A stretch of DNA of 64,000 nucleotides from Rusavskia elegans (Eukaryota; Ascomycota; Lecanoromycetes; Teloschistales; Teloschistaceae). The notes under the pieces are model-generated. The model saw only the letters and a list, made by a program, of their open reading frames with translations. It was not told the origin of the DNA and did not search any database. The stretch lies in assembly GCA_011316305.1 (NCBI GenBank), contig SAUG01000021.1, forward strand, positions 124,001 to 188,000. Direction: 5' to 3'. Positions 10,413-21,854 of this stretch are shown here, piece after piece (within the stretch, counting starts at the first letter, position 1; each line of letters opens with the position of its first letter). A program made the position numbers and the translations under genes.

Positions 10413-13400
10413 TCATCTACTGTACCCACCTTCTTCCCTCTGGTGTTCCCGAGCTTTTTTCCTGAAAACGCTGCCGAAATCCGGAAAAAGGTGTTTACCA
10501 CCATCGCGACTCGCTGGAGCTCTCGGCGTTACACTCCGAGGAATATGGTCAGTTTGCCGCTCCGATGCCGTCATTGGCGATTTGAGTCTGTAGATACTCT
10601 TTCCGTTCGGGGACGCTTCCACCCCGTCGCGACTGCTGAGCGGGCTTCGGTTCGGTATACTGGGTAGTTCGGGCGCTGCATCCATGCTGAATCCGCTCCG
10701 ATTTCCCGCACCGTGGTGGTGATGGTGTCGAGAGCTTTTCTGCTTGGAACTCGAATGCGATGAGCGGTGGTGTCGCTGGCCTCGCGATGACGCAGCTGGA
10801 GTTCCGATCCTGTAGATACTCGATCCTGCTTCGGTGAAGTCGGTATCCACTTCTTCGCTTCCGAATCTCCTCTCTTCCCCTGACGACGCTGTTACTGGCG
10901 TATACCGATCCTGACCCCTCAGTACGCCGGGATCCCATACGGCAGATGAAGAGCCTGGAGGTGTAGCCATTCCAGTCCCCTCTACGTCAAGCTCGTATTC
11001 GTCAAGCTGTCTATTCGCCGTCTGGGCTGACGCACCGGGCCCAAAATTCCTTTCTTCTGACGACGCGGCCTTTAATGTCGATGTAGAGTCCAATGGAGTA
11101 CCTTGCCTACTCGCTTCCCTTGAACGGTCATGGTTCTGGTGGAAGTAGCTACTGACCAGACTAGCTGTGCTGTTATTCTGTGTGCTGTCGTTGGGTTTTG
11201 GATTCCTACTGGAAGCTGCTGGAGGATCGTTGTCGGGTTCAATCCTCAGCCTTGATCTTCGACGCCGATCTTTGGTGGAGATATCGACTTTAGTTTCACT
11301 TGCCTTCTGCTCGTTCGCCATACGGATGCGCGCATTCCGTCCCATTTGTTCAACCAGCTCTTCCCATTTGGGCTCCAGGAGTCCGCTCGGCCTCTCTGCC
11401 TGCTCTGCCCGACTGACACAATGCTTTGCCTTTTCTTTCAAAAACTCGCACATGTCGTTGAATGATCGTAACTCATCGCTCATATGTCCAGGGTCATCAA
11501 GATTATGCGGTCTATCAAGCCAAAGGTCAACGAGGGAAGCGCACTCCTTTGCTTGGTCAATTAGGTAGGGAAGACTGGGAAATCCTTCCCGACTAGTGCC
11601 AGGAAGCCTGCCGAGTATGGTAATTGGCGTAGCATAGGATGGCGGTATGGGGGAGGTCCCATGGCCTGGACTAATAGCACAGATGGTATCTACAAATGTT
11701 TTGAACTCTTGACGGTGAGTGTTTAGAAAGCCATTCATGGGCTCCATCCAAGGTTCTTTCGAACCAAACGTGCCTAGGTTTGCAAGGGTATTTAAAGTCT
11801 TGGAGATCAGTGTCAACGTACGTTGAGCTTGAGGTCGAGGATGATCTTCACCGACATTAGCAAACGAGACGCGTGCAGAACGAGATCGCTAAGATAGGTA
11901 CCTTTCAGCAGCCCAAAGAGATGGGGGTTCAGCAGTGCGGGACAAAAGAAGCGAAGAAAGAGGAATCCAGAAACACTGCTGTAGGTGATCGTACGTAGAA
12001 AATCCCCGTAGCGGTCCTCCGCACAGGCCGCAATGTGCCGAAATATCATGCGAAGCTCTGGGGGACAGCGGAGCGCCGAGACATAGATTGATGACCAGAC
12101 TGATTCGATGAGCTGGGAAAGGTTTTGCCAGTTTGATTGCAAGTCATCGGGATCGTGCACACGGTTGGGATCCACCTCGCAATTGGGGTTACTCTCATCA
12201 ATGTTCCTGATCTTCTCCCCCAACGTTTCTTCGAGGTAGTCATGACCTAAACGTTTCATGTGGCAATCTAATGCTTTTGTAAGCAGCGTATTGCCTCTGA
12301 AAAGCTGATTTGCTTCGACAACGGCCGATTTTCCAAGATCACGAACGATTAACTCCCGCTCGATACCTGATTCGAAAGAGTCGTTGGACGCAATCCTTCT
12401 GCCATACCGATACCTGGAATGATGGGTTTCTTTATGAACGTTGTCAATTTCATCCTCGACGAGCGAAAGGAGCCACTCGCTTGCTTGCGCAGACACCTGG
12501 AAGATGTTCAGCAGTATCTCCGCCAATTTACGGACGACATCTGGAGGGAAAGCACTGGCAATCTGAACAGTCAGAGAGTTCGAAAATGCATGCAGTAGTT
12601 CGGAGAGCGGTTGGTAATCCTTGCCCATCAGCACGACCGACTCCTCTATACGTAGCTCCATGAGTGTTTCTCCCAGAATATCACCAGCATCGTTGATGAT
12701 AGGCCACCATTTTTCTGTCTTGATCACGTGTTCGTTCTCGTCAAATTGAAGCTCGACGATCCCGTAGGTCGATTCAAGGGGGGATATCTCAATGTCACCG
12801 ACAATAGCCAGTGGATCAAGCTGAGCGCGTTCCAAGTCAAGTGGCCCGTCTGAGACGAGTGTCCAGTCCTTCTGACCAGGATTCCTAGTCTTGATTTCGA
12901 TAGAAGCGCTCGACAAGACCGGCGGTAGATCTGTGAATTGGAAATCCTCCCGCCAGAATGGGTTTCCAGTCTCGTGCTTTACGGCGGTCTTGCCCCTGAC
13001 CATGCCGTCAAGGCGGACTTCTGCAAAGTAATTTCCAGGCAAGAGTATATTTCTGCTTTGATCTTGATGTTGTGGCTTGATACTCGAGCGCCTAGAGTGT
13101 CTTCTTCTGTTAAGGTACATTTTGGCTTCGATAACGCGCAATGACAAGAGCTTCTCGATCCGGAACATACCTACAGACGGCGAAGGAGCTCTTGAACTGT
13201 TTTTCACTGCTTCTACAGAGGCGAGCTGAGGCTCGGCCGATATCTGTTCTGGGCCGTAGAGCTCCGGTATGGTGAAAGCGCGGAGCAGCACAAACCAGAC
13301 CTCGAAGAGAACGCGAGACTCTAGGGACAGATACACTGGGGTTGGGTGTACTATCTGGTCAACGGAAGAGGCATATTGGGGATATAACGCAATACAGAAC

Positions 13401-14812
13401 TCATCATCCAACACCGAAGGGTGTAATCTCTGCACAGAACATCTCTGAAGTTGGCACAAGGGTAGCATAGAAACCATAGCAACATCGGCCTCGGTATAAA
13501 GTTTGAAATGTCCGTTCTCTTGGAGTGTGCAAGATACTTTTTGCCATGATGTGGAAAGAGATCGCTGCTGTCGGTACGTTGACACCCTTCGGTTCGTCGA
13601 AGATGTGGAAATTCCGTTTCGGAAGTCCTTGTCCCACATAAGCATTCTGCCGACTTTAATGATGGCTGCGTCCTTGTCGGGAAAGATCTCTGAGTTTCGG
13701 CGTCGGTCTCCAAAATCCGATGTACGTCTGCTACTGACAGTCTTTCGTTCCGATGTCGGGCTGGCTTTGGCTTTTGCCATATGGTTGTTAGCACCCTTAG
13801 GACGTATCGGTTGCCAGCACAGAAGTGCCGCGAGCCAAGAATCGAAGGTCTCTGCAACATGAGGACGCAAATGAACGCCAATCATCGTTGTGTGGTTTGA
13901 GACTTCTAAGAAGGTTGACCGACTTTCATCATCATACAATGTCCGGACCTGGCAGCCTCGCAGATCTGGGATCAAAGTCCTGGCATGAGACACGTCACCC
14001 TTGGTCTGGTAGATGAGACTGCCGGTTGCCACGTTAATAGCGCAGTAGCCGGAAGACCATGAAGCAGAGCCAGAAATCCGGAAGGATAGTATTCCATGCA
14101 TCCTTCCGCAAGTGGTCTTCATCAATTGCAAGACCTTGCTGACATCGGTAGCTGAGCTCGCGTTGGATGCAGTGCTCCTGATCGAGTGACTACCTCTGAT
14201 TGGAGAAAGTGGCCGAGACTGCGGTTTGACAAGGCGCCGCCGCGGCCCATGGCGTTCCGTCTCCAGCGGTGGGGAGGGTATAACCGATGGAAAACCGATC
14301 GATGAAGTATTGGCATTATCTTCCTCGTCCCAATTCGCACTGGATTGTAAGGATCCAAATCGCTGGCGGGCTTTGGTCATGACGTTCGGTGGAGTCTTGG
14401 TCCTTACATACTCCTGAAAGTTGCCTGTGCGTGGAGGGGAGTGATGGGCGTTCGCGGAACCGCCAGACGAGTGCGTCCTTTGCCTTCGATGGCGTGGCTG
14501 GGGATACGATTGATTGGGTGGATCATGGGTATTGCGGTGAGCGTCGAAATGTGGAGAAGAGCTTCGTAGTGACATGTCGGATTCTAATTCAGATTCGGAA
14601 TCCGATCGCAGAGTGGTAGTCTTTACGGTAATCTCTGGCGTGATGGCACGGATTGTTTTTCCTCTGAAATCTTCGGGGTACACCTGACCTCGGCGGTCTT
14701 GTGAGGAAGACTTCTTGCTCGTTCGACGGTGTATTGATCGCTCCCCATGCTCTTGAATAGCCGAATGGCGCCTATTTCCATGGCGGTGTCTGCTTTCCTG
14801 CCTTGTCTCCAT
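10413..14812 (-). CDS. PH-C2-RasGAP GTPase-activating protein (Bud2-like)
   Basis: Predicted to stimulate GTP hydrolysis by a Ras-family GTPase such as Rsr1/Bud1, in polarity or morphogenesis. Exons are complement 11902-14812 and 10413-11827, with a 74-bp intron; the 4326 nt give 1441 residues. The N-terminal 200 residues are basic and disordered. A PH-like region lies at about 230-345 and a second at about 375-510 (with WQKVSCTLQENGHFKLY). A C2 domain at about 570-660 contains GNYFAEVRLDGMVRGK and NPFWREDF. The RasGAP domain at about 760-1000 shows an arginine-finger-like LFRGNTLLTKALD and the FLRFFCPALLNPHLFGLL box. The C-terminal 330 residues are Ser-rich and disordered, with a His-rich run. 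The intron sits inside the RasGAP box, and splicing restores the TLTLISKTLNTLANL helix. The domain order resembles Bud2/Cla2, though this protein is longer than the yeast one. Confidence 0.88.
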
Positions 14813-15810
14813 TGCCCTCCTAACGCAGCAGCTTTGGTACTTGGAGTAGATCTAGTCTTCACGGTGCTCTAGACCACTTGAAAATCGACGAGGCATAGCG
14901 GGTATGGTCGTGATCGAGTGTCCATCCAGGCGAGGAAGGTGTGGCCGAACCGAAGGGGGTAGGTTTCGAGCCAGGTGCAGCAGTCGGTACCTCGATATGG
15001 GATCTCGTCCTAACGACTGACTTGATGCGACTAGGCAGGTACTGCTGTTGCTTCAAGCTTGGAATGACGGAGTATTCCAGGACCAACAGATGTCAGAGAG
15101 TCCGTGGTGAAGTCGGGCAATGCAGGGTCGCAGGGTCCGTGTATGTAAGCATGGACTGGCAGGTTTGAAGGCATGTCAAATTCGGCAGAACTCATTTATT
15201 GCATTGTTCTAGATTGATTGCGCTCTCGATATAGACTGGGCCTCGGCGGTTTTACCAGACAAGCTAGATTATACCGCAAGCCCAAAACAAGCACATCATT
15301 TGAGAGCCGATCGCTTCTGTCTAGCTGAAACGGTCTACGCAGATGAAACATCACACAGCAAACGTCCGACTAAGGTAATGATGCCTAAGGGTAATAAGTA
15401 GACGTAATACTGGCTAATCGTCGCAATTGGTACGCATACAAAGCTTGGAAAGACAGGGCGACAAGATCCTCGATGAAAATTTGACTATGTACCATTCACA
15501 GAAGTATCAAGTATAGGTCATGTCAAGACTGGTGACCAGTCGTCACAGCATCTGCATCTTCCGTCCTCGTTCTTGCAATCAAGGGGTAGGAAATGACAGT
15601 CTATCAAGACTTCCCCTCGTTCATTGCACGGCGTCTACGTAGTCCATAGTCACCACTCATGCTTCCATACTATACTTTGTCTGTTGGGAGTGTTAAGGTG
15701 ACCATAGCATTCGTCGACCGTGGGAGATAAAAGTAAACTTGTTAATATAGAAATGCAAAATAACTCATTGGCATCTCGAACGCAAGACCACAACGCCCTT
15801 TCAACATGAC
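14813..15810. other. Intergenic, promoter side of the RasGAP gene
   Basis: It holds the RasGAP upstream region and the 3' flank of the 401-residue protein gene. I see no coding potential. Confidence 0.6.
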
Positions 15811-17016
15811 CTACTTTAAAGACTGCTCCGTTGCGCCATCATCACCACCAACAGCGCTGAGTGGCTGACTTCTGGCCCCGCTGAGATCTCCGCTACCTGT
15901 TTTCCTTAAGGCTTGCCTCATTGTCTCGATTGTTAGCTCGCCCCCTGTTGGCGGGCTGTGGCCCGGAAATGCACTTCCGAGGCTACGTCCACCCCGGTTT
16001 GGGGAGGTGTCTGGCCCTTTCGAAGATGACTGTCCACCCAACGGAGGAGAGCTACTGAGCACATGCGAGGACAACGGGGACCGCATGGGAGAAGGAGAGC
16101 GATTGCCGGCCCCTGAAGGGACAATGCTTCCTGGCCCTGAGGGAGGTACCGAATCTCGACCACTGGCATGATCGGCCGCATGCTCCGCGTGCACAACATC
16201 AGCAAAAGAGATGAAGCTCAGTCTCCGAACATCGGCCGCGTCTAGAGCGCCATAATTCGAAGCCGTCTCGTCCATTTCAGGGCGAGCAGCAAACTCATCA
16301 TGGGGGACCGAGGCCATAGAATCGCTGATCCCACTACCGGTCACAGTGACGGATGCAGGCTGATGAGCGGCATGCGTTATGATCTCCACCTTATCGGGGT
16401 TCAGGTGATCATCCGTGATGGCCACCGAGGATGCATCGAGCACTGGAGGAATGTGGTTTTCTGTAGTGATGTGCGCAGGTATAGCTGGCGACGCCGTTGA
16501 AGCAAGTCCGTCTTCCTGTACGTTGCGCTCGAATATTTGTGATGACGCTGGAGAGGGGATGTGAGGTGAGCCGCTAGACATATTCCGCCCAGGTGAAGCG
16601 GGCGTGCCATACGGGTGTGAGGTGGGTATGGGTGGCGAGGCCATAGTGGTTCTCTTTGGAGTATCCAGCGGGGATATCGACTGAATACCCGGAGCTGGCT
16701 GGCTTGTAAAAGCAGCTTCTCGCTTGCCCTTCGCCTTACCATCATCCTTCTTCTTGCCCAAGCCCCAGAATCTACGCTTCCCAGTCTTGGAGTCCAGCTC
16801 GGTACTGTCCAATGGTTCTGACTCTGGATTACCACCCGCTGCTTCTGGGGTGGATTTGACGTCGCTGTCCAGGAATCCCTCGCCAAGTAGGGGAACTGAC
16901 GACGTTCGCGCGTCAGCTTCGTCACCTAGGGCTGCTCCTGTTGAGGTTGTCTGTGAAGCCATGGAGCGATTGGCGTTGGTCGAATTGGATCGGGCGCGGT
17001 CGCTTAGGTGATGCAT
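15811..17016 (-). CDS. Conserved disordered fungal protein, 401 aa, function unknown
   Basis: A single open frame. The frame could be extended upstream, but the first ATG is at 17016 (MHHLSDRARS). The sequence is rich in Ser, Pro and Gly and is predicted to be mostly disordered. An early basic patch (KTGKRRFWGLGKKKDDGKAK) follows an acidic stretch. The likely conserved parts are around residue 255-275 (ASNYGALDAADVRRLSFISF) and near the C-terminus (ELTIETMRQALRKTGSGDLSG), which look like short docking or phosphorylation-dependent motifs. I see no enzyme motif, signal peptide or membrane segment. It starts 382 bp from the mL58 gene on the opposite strand, so the two share a divergent promoter. 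Confidence 0.75.
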   Translation of the reverse strand: MHHLSDRARSNSTNANRSMASQTTSTGAALGDEADARTSSVPLLGEGFLDSDVKSTPEAAGGNPESEPLDSTELDSKTGKRRFWGLGKKKDDGKAKGKREAAFTSQPAPGIQSISPLDTPKRTTMASPPIPTSHPYGTPASPGRNMSSGSPHIPSPASSQIFERNVQEDGLASTASPAIPAHITTENHIPPVLDASSVAITDDHLNPDKVEIITHAAHQPASVTVTGSGISDSMASVPHDEFAARPEMDETASNYGALDAADVRRLSFISFADVVHAEHAADHASGRDSVPPSGPGSIVPSGAGNRSPSPMRSPLSSHVLSSSPPLGGQSSSKGPDTSPNRGGRSLGSAFPGHSPPTGGELTIETMRQALRKTGSGDLSGARSQPLSAVGGDDGATEQSLK

Positions 17017-17398
17017 CAGCACAGCTTCTCAAAGCCTCTCCGGTCTCGAGCATGTCAACAAGCTAGGGAAAAGAATACGAGAGGCTCACTCATGGGATAC
17101 CCGGTTTAGTCGAGTCGAATTCTGTTTGGTGTCCAATTGGGTGAGATAATGGACAAGCTGTTAATGTAGGGCAACGACCAGTATATAACATGAAGGGGGG
17201 CGATGCAGGGGGAAGATTACGTGGGAATAATAAGTGCGTGTGTTTCACCGGCCGTTCGTATCTGGGCTGCTGGCCTGATGATCGTCATCAGATCAGCTTG
17301 CGAACGCGGCTGTCGTCTAATTCGCTGGACCCTGAGGAACCGACTTTCATGAACGTTTTTTCTTCCTCAACCCCATCCGACCGCAAGGCGCTCTTGCA

Positions 17399-18016
17399 AT
17401 GAATTTAGCTGCCTCGAAGCGACCAATCCCCAGTCTACTCTTCCTCTATCCGTCATTCGTTCAAGGAGCTATTCTAGCCACTCGAAGACATGAGTCCTCT
17501 GCCCGCCGAACGACCAAACGTCTCCGTGTAAAACCAGATCCTTCCTTCATTCCCTCGGCCCCTACGAACCAACTTCAAGACAATGTCATCTTCAATCCGC
17601 CTTCGTCTTCCCCGTCGCCCTACCAGACTCCCGCAGCATTCCTCCCACCAAGCGATCCTCGCCGCTCCCTCCTCGTCCGGTCCCACGAGCATGCCAACCC
17701 CTACGCCCAGCCCAACAAGCGGCTCCCACCGCCGATCCAGAAACCGGTAGAGAAAAGGTATCACCTCAAAGAAGATGAGATAGCAGAGATACGTCGATTG
17801 AGGCAGAAGGACCCAGGCACATGGACTAGGAAAAAGCTAGCTCTAAAATTCGACTGCAGCGAATTTTTCGTGTCCATGATCTGTGAGGCAAGTCAGGAGA
17901 GGAAGCAGCAACAGCAAATGGCTCTGGACGATATCAAGGCACGTTGGGGGAAGAGGCGGACCTATGCAAGGGAGGACAGGCAGAAGCGACGGGTTCTGTG
18001 GGGACGAGATGAGTGA
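17399..18016 (+). CDS. MRPL20: Mitochondrial large-subunit ribosomal protein mL58 (MRPL20)
   Basis: 205 residues, intronless, close to the roughly 195 residues of the yeast protein. The N-terminus is basic with hydrophobic residues and few acidic ones, as expected of a mitochondrial targeting sequence. The family core is in the second half: YHLKEDEIAEIRRLRQKDP followed by TWTRKKLALKFDCSEFFVSM, a helix-turn-helix-like fold, and then a basic coiled tail with KARWGKRRTYAREDRQKRR. It is a fungal-type component of the 54S mitochondrial ribosomal subunit. The ATG at 17399 has no good alternative. It is transcribed divergently from the 401-residue protein gene. Confidence 0.88.
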   Translation: MNLAASKRPIPSLLFLYPSFVQGAILATRRHESSARRTTKRLRVKPDPSFIPSAPTNQLQDNVIFNPPSSSPSPYQTPAAFLPPSDPRRSLLVRSHEHANPYAQPNKRLPPPIQKPVEKRYHLKEDEIAEIRRLRQKDPGTWTRKKLALKFDCSEFFVSMICEASQERKQQQQMALDDIKARWGKRRTYAREDRQKRRVLWGRDE

Positions 18017-18545
18017 AGGCTGAAGTACGAGGAGGCAAGTTGCTTCATGCATACAATTGTAATCTGGAAGTTCTTGCTGTACAAAGATGTTCATCGTGGG
18101 ATGTAGGCAGGAGCCATTGAAGGGCTTATGTACATTAGGCCGGCGTGGAGCATCTCATTAAAACGTACTTATATGTCTGGCATAAGCGCGGAGTCATAGG
18201 GTACTACAAGGGCAATACCCAAGGAAGAAACTTTAATTAGTCCTCGTCACATGGAACTTAGTAATGGACGCTGCATGACACAAGGCAATCGTCAAGGCGA
18301 GTGACAGCCGATTGGAAACGTTCAATAGAACCGCAGACGTAGATGGTGGAACCTTATAGAATTGTGTGGGGCTGCGTTGCTCGCTTATAATCAATATTTA
18401 CATCCGCGTGACCTACATCAACAGCTCGAAGCACTTCTTCTCTGAATCAGGACCAAGCATCTGATAACATTGAAGTCAAGTAAAGCTCTTTGATGATGGC
18501 GCCAGATAAAGGTATGCTGAGCTACCGCTACCTGATGGAGGATTT
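18017..18545. other. Intergenic between mL58 and cyclophilin-40
   Basis: It contains the cyclophilin promoter and a possible upstream exon (ATGGCGCCAGATAAAG at about 18496) that does not join in phase by any splice I can find. Confidence 0.5.
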
Positions 18546-19878
18546 ATGTACTCATGGTATCAAGATCGTAGCAGAGTCTATTTTGACATTGAAATTGGTC
18601 AGATAAAAGAGGGCCGGGTCACCTTCGAGCTCGTAAGTAATTGCCCTTCAACAAAGATTCGCACTAAGAGCCCATAGTATGATGATAGTGAGTAAGGCCA
18701 ATGGATCAGTAAGACAGGGCAGGCACTCAACGGACTATCAGTCGTACCAAAGACCGCAGAAAATTTTCGTGCATTATGTACGGGAGAAAAAGGCACAGGG
18801 AAATCTGGGAAACCTCTCAGCTACAAAGGTGTGCACCAGTCTATTCTAAGAAGCGAAGGACTTCTGACCCTGTGGATAGGGTCCATTTTCCACCGGGTCA
18901 TCAAAGGTTTCATGATTCAGGGCGGCGACTTCACTGCCGGAAATGGGACTGGGGGAGAATCGATATATGGGGAGAAGTTTGAGGACGAAAACTTCAAACT
19001 GAAGCACGACAAGCCCCTTCTTCTTTCCATGGCCAACGCTGGACCAGGTATGTCACCCAACTGTCGCCTCTCATGCATCTTCGTAGACCGGTAAGCTCAA
19101 ATATTCACGCTTTCTAGGTACCAATGGTTCTCAATTCTTCGTTACGACTGTCTCAACCCCTCACCTGGACGGTAAACATGTCGTCTTTGGTGAGGTCTTG
19201 GATGGCAAAGGGATCATTCGCAAGATCGAAAATATGAAGACGCAAAATGACAAGCCACAGAATGCAGACGTTACAATCGCCGATTGCGGGCAATTATCTG
19301 GTGATGAGGCTGCCACTCCTAAGAAAACACCGGACAGCACTGGCGATCCCTATGAAGATTTCCCCGAAGATCAAGGCAAGGATATCAAGGCCCCAGAGAC
19401 CTGCAAGATCGCGAATGAACTCAAAGATTTCGGTAACAAAGCCTTCAAGGCCGGCGACCTCAACCTCGCGCTTGACAAGTACCAGAAGGGGCTTCGCTAT
19501 CTAAACGAGGACCCCGAAGTCGAAAAGGATGATCCCCCCGAGCTCCCCAAGCAGCTGAGTGCTATCCGCTTCACCCTGCATTCCAACTCTGCTCTGCTGC
19601 AGAACAAGCTCAAGGCTTACGAGGAAGCCCTGAAGAGTGCTACCAATGCGCTGGAGCAGAAGGATGTTGCTAATGCTGACCGGGCAAAGGCGCTCTACCG
19701 GAAGGGAATGGCCGGCCAAGGTATGAAAGATGACGAACAGGCCATCAGAGACTTCGAAGAAGCGCTTAAGCTCGCGCCTGGTGATGCCGCCATTACGAAA
19801 GAACTTACTGCCGCAAAGAAGAAACTTGCAGAGCAGTCTCAGAAGGAAAAGGCTGCGTACAAGAAGTTCTTCCAATAG
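18546..19878 (+). CDS. CPR6: Cyclophilin-40-type peptidyl-prolyl cis-trans isomerase with TPR domain
   Basis: An Hsp90 co-chaperone-type prolyl isomerase. Exons are 18546-18632, 18678-18687 (10 nt), 18742-18828, 18880-19047 and 19118-19878; the 1113 nt give 370 residues, close to yeast Cpr6. The cyclophilin domain (about 10-185) has the catalytic [15 protein letters not shown] with its Arg, the [11 protein letters not shown] strand and [11 protein letters not shown], where His replaces the Trp of cyclosporin-sensitive cyclophilins, as is usual for the CyP40 class. A C-terminal TPR region (about 230-365) begins [15 protein letters not shown] and includes ALYRKGMAG and [15 protein letters not shown]. 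The start is uncertain: ATG at 18546 gives [18 protein letters not shown]; a short upstream exon is the alternative but is out of phase. It is convergent with the DTD1 gene. Confidence 0.88.
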
Positions 19879-20306
19879 TATATAGTTGAAGCAGTAGGTG
19901 TACTGACTATGAAGCAATCGATAAGACGATATCCCATATGGAGATACCGGCTGTCCTTTGCCTTCTTTACGATTGACTTTTGACATGACAGGATTTTGAA
20001 CTCAGTGAATCAAGCGCTTAGCGGCATATCAAGGCTCCGGTGTGTGCAGCGTCCAGGACCAAGTGCCATCTGGCGAGGATTTCCCTGTACGCATGAGATC
20101 TCTTCTTGACATATTCCAGATCCCAACCCTGCCACATCCGCTCATGAACAAGCCTTGGGTAATAACGCACATTGTACATACCATCAGAGCAGCTTTACAG
20201 CTATCGATCTCCTCCACGATGACACGCGGGGTTCCGAGAAGGAAGGGCCGCAACATACCATTACCACTAATGATCTTTGATCAACGTTGTCACTCCGCAA
20301 AAATCC
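19879..20306. other. Convergent 3' region between Cyp40 and DTD1
   Basis: The two 3' UTRs face each other here. I see no gene. Confidence 0.6.
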
Positions 20307-21168
20307 TCACTCTAGTAGTTCGGCTGGTAATTGATATTCGCTCTCTCCACCAGCCTTCGGATCTGTCTTAGCTTTACACTTCCCCTGTGCACTCGACGGG
20401 TTTGTCTGGATCTCTAATGTCACCTAGTCGATCGATTCCAGTCAGTGAGTTGTTGAGGTGCAGGCACAGTAACGAAACGGTCTGAAAGACCTCTGCGTCA
20501 TAACTCTGGTAATCCACACTCACAGGTCCATCATTCTGGAGATTCACTAGGATGACGATGGTAAGCGGTTTGAATTTTTCGATGGCGAGAGTAGCACGTA
20601 CCTTGCATCATAGCCTGGAAGACCCCATTCTTAACCTTTTCTTTCTCATACATTTCTTGTACTTTGGTGACGAAGTGATCATAAAGCTCGCGAGCTTGCT
20701 CTCCCCCAGCTGCGCCGTGGAAATCGGGTTTGGATCCTTTCTTGGTGGATGCCAACAGGGTGAATTGTGATACTAATACGTATTAATGGACCATGTCGAC
20801 TTTGATGCGAAGGGCTTCCTTCAGAGTGGTCTTACTGCAAAGAACCTCCCCATATATATCCTGTACACTGCGCTTCCACTAACTCAATATCAACAATGTT
20901 CCTCTCTGAGATTTGTTGCTGGGCCAAACATACAGTTCCGCCAGCATCATCAGGCCACATTTTCATCTTTAGCACTTTAGCCGCCATGGATTCAACTTCC
21001 TTAGGGGTATCATCCGGGGCAACAGCTGCAAAGACAAGCACGCCCTTCCCAATCGAGGAAATGAGTTGGGTATCAACAGTCACAGAAGCCGAAGCAACGC
21101 GTTGGAGAATTGCTGAACATAGATTAGAGGTGCTGGAATGTCCACAAGTAAATGACTTGCCTTTCATA
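20307..21168 (-). CDS. DTD1: D-aminoacyl-tRNA deacylase (DTD)
   Basis: Removes D-amino acids (and glycine mis-attached to tRNA-Ala) from tRNAs. Six exons: complement 21162-21168, 20934-21112, 20836-20878, 20602-20772, 20524-20546 and 20307-20423; the 540 nt give 179 residues. Both diagnostic motifs appear only after splicing. SQFTLLAS sits at residues 79-86. NDGPVT is split by an intron between NDGP and VT. The start MKAILQRVASASVTV is typical, and the GGTWKRSVQDI segment follows the first long exon. The first coding exon is 7 nt (ATGAAAG) and its intron begins GC rather than GT, with the context AAAG/GCAAGT expected for a GC-AG intron. The tail after the motif is longer and more basic than in bacteria. 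It is convergent with Cyp40 and divergent from NOT3. Confidence 0.9.
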
Positions 21169-21854
21169 CTAGATGATACATCAAACAAGCATGTACTGTG
21201 CAAGACTTTGCTAAGGTTGGAGAAGACGATTGATTTGAGAAATCAGACATCCACAGGGTCGACTTGTTCTAATCGCAGCATTGGTGCCTTGTTCCGTTGT
21301 ATTTACAAGGTAGACGCAAAAACTGTCGCGAAGTCTGTTGCCACAGCGGAGCTAAAGAGCAACGATCCTATGACATGGAAATGTACGGAGTAGGCATATC
21401 CAGTTGACTTCCCAGGGTGCATACATCAATGTCCGCAGCGCAGGTTCGCATGACGTTGGAAACTAGGTACTTTAACGTGTCTACCTAGTTAAAACGTTCA
21501 GACGGAAGCAGCTACCGTACTAGTATACTTCGTCTGATGAGGTTTAGTGGTGCGTGGATCGGTCAATTGATTGGTCGACACCCCCCAGAAGCTCTCGAGT
21601 CTTGGCATCGCGAAAACGAGGCTTGCGAGGCTGCTTCAGTTCTGTCACTTGACAGTCGCGACATCCTTCAATTCATACAATACCCCGATCAACTTCTGAT
21701 GCAGACTCCAATCGTGATCTCACTGAGTCCTCACCGCATTTGACTGACTCCAAGGACTAACCATCCATCCTTTCCCAGCGGAGATCAAGCCACTTACAGA
21801 GTGAATTGCACGCGATCTATCCTACAAACCCCTCCATCTCCATCCTTACACACC
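21169..21854. other. Divergent promoter region between DTD1 and NOT3
   Basis: 686 bp between the two start codons, with a pyrimidine-rich leader directly before the NOT3 ATG. No further gene is supported. Confidence 0.6.
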
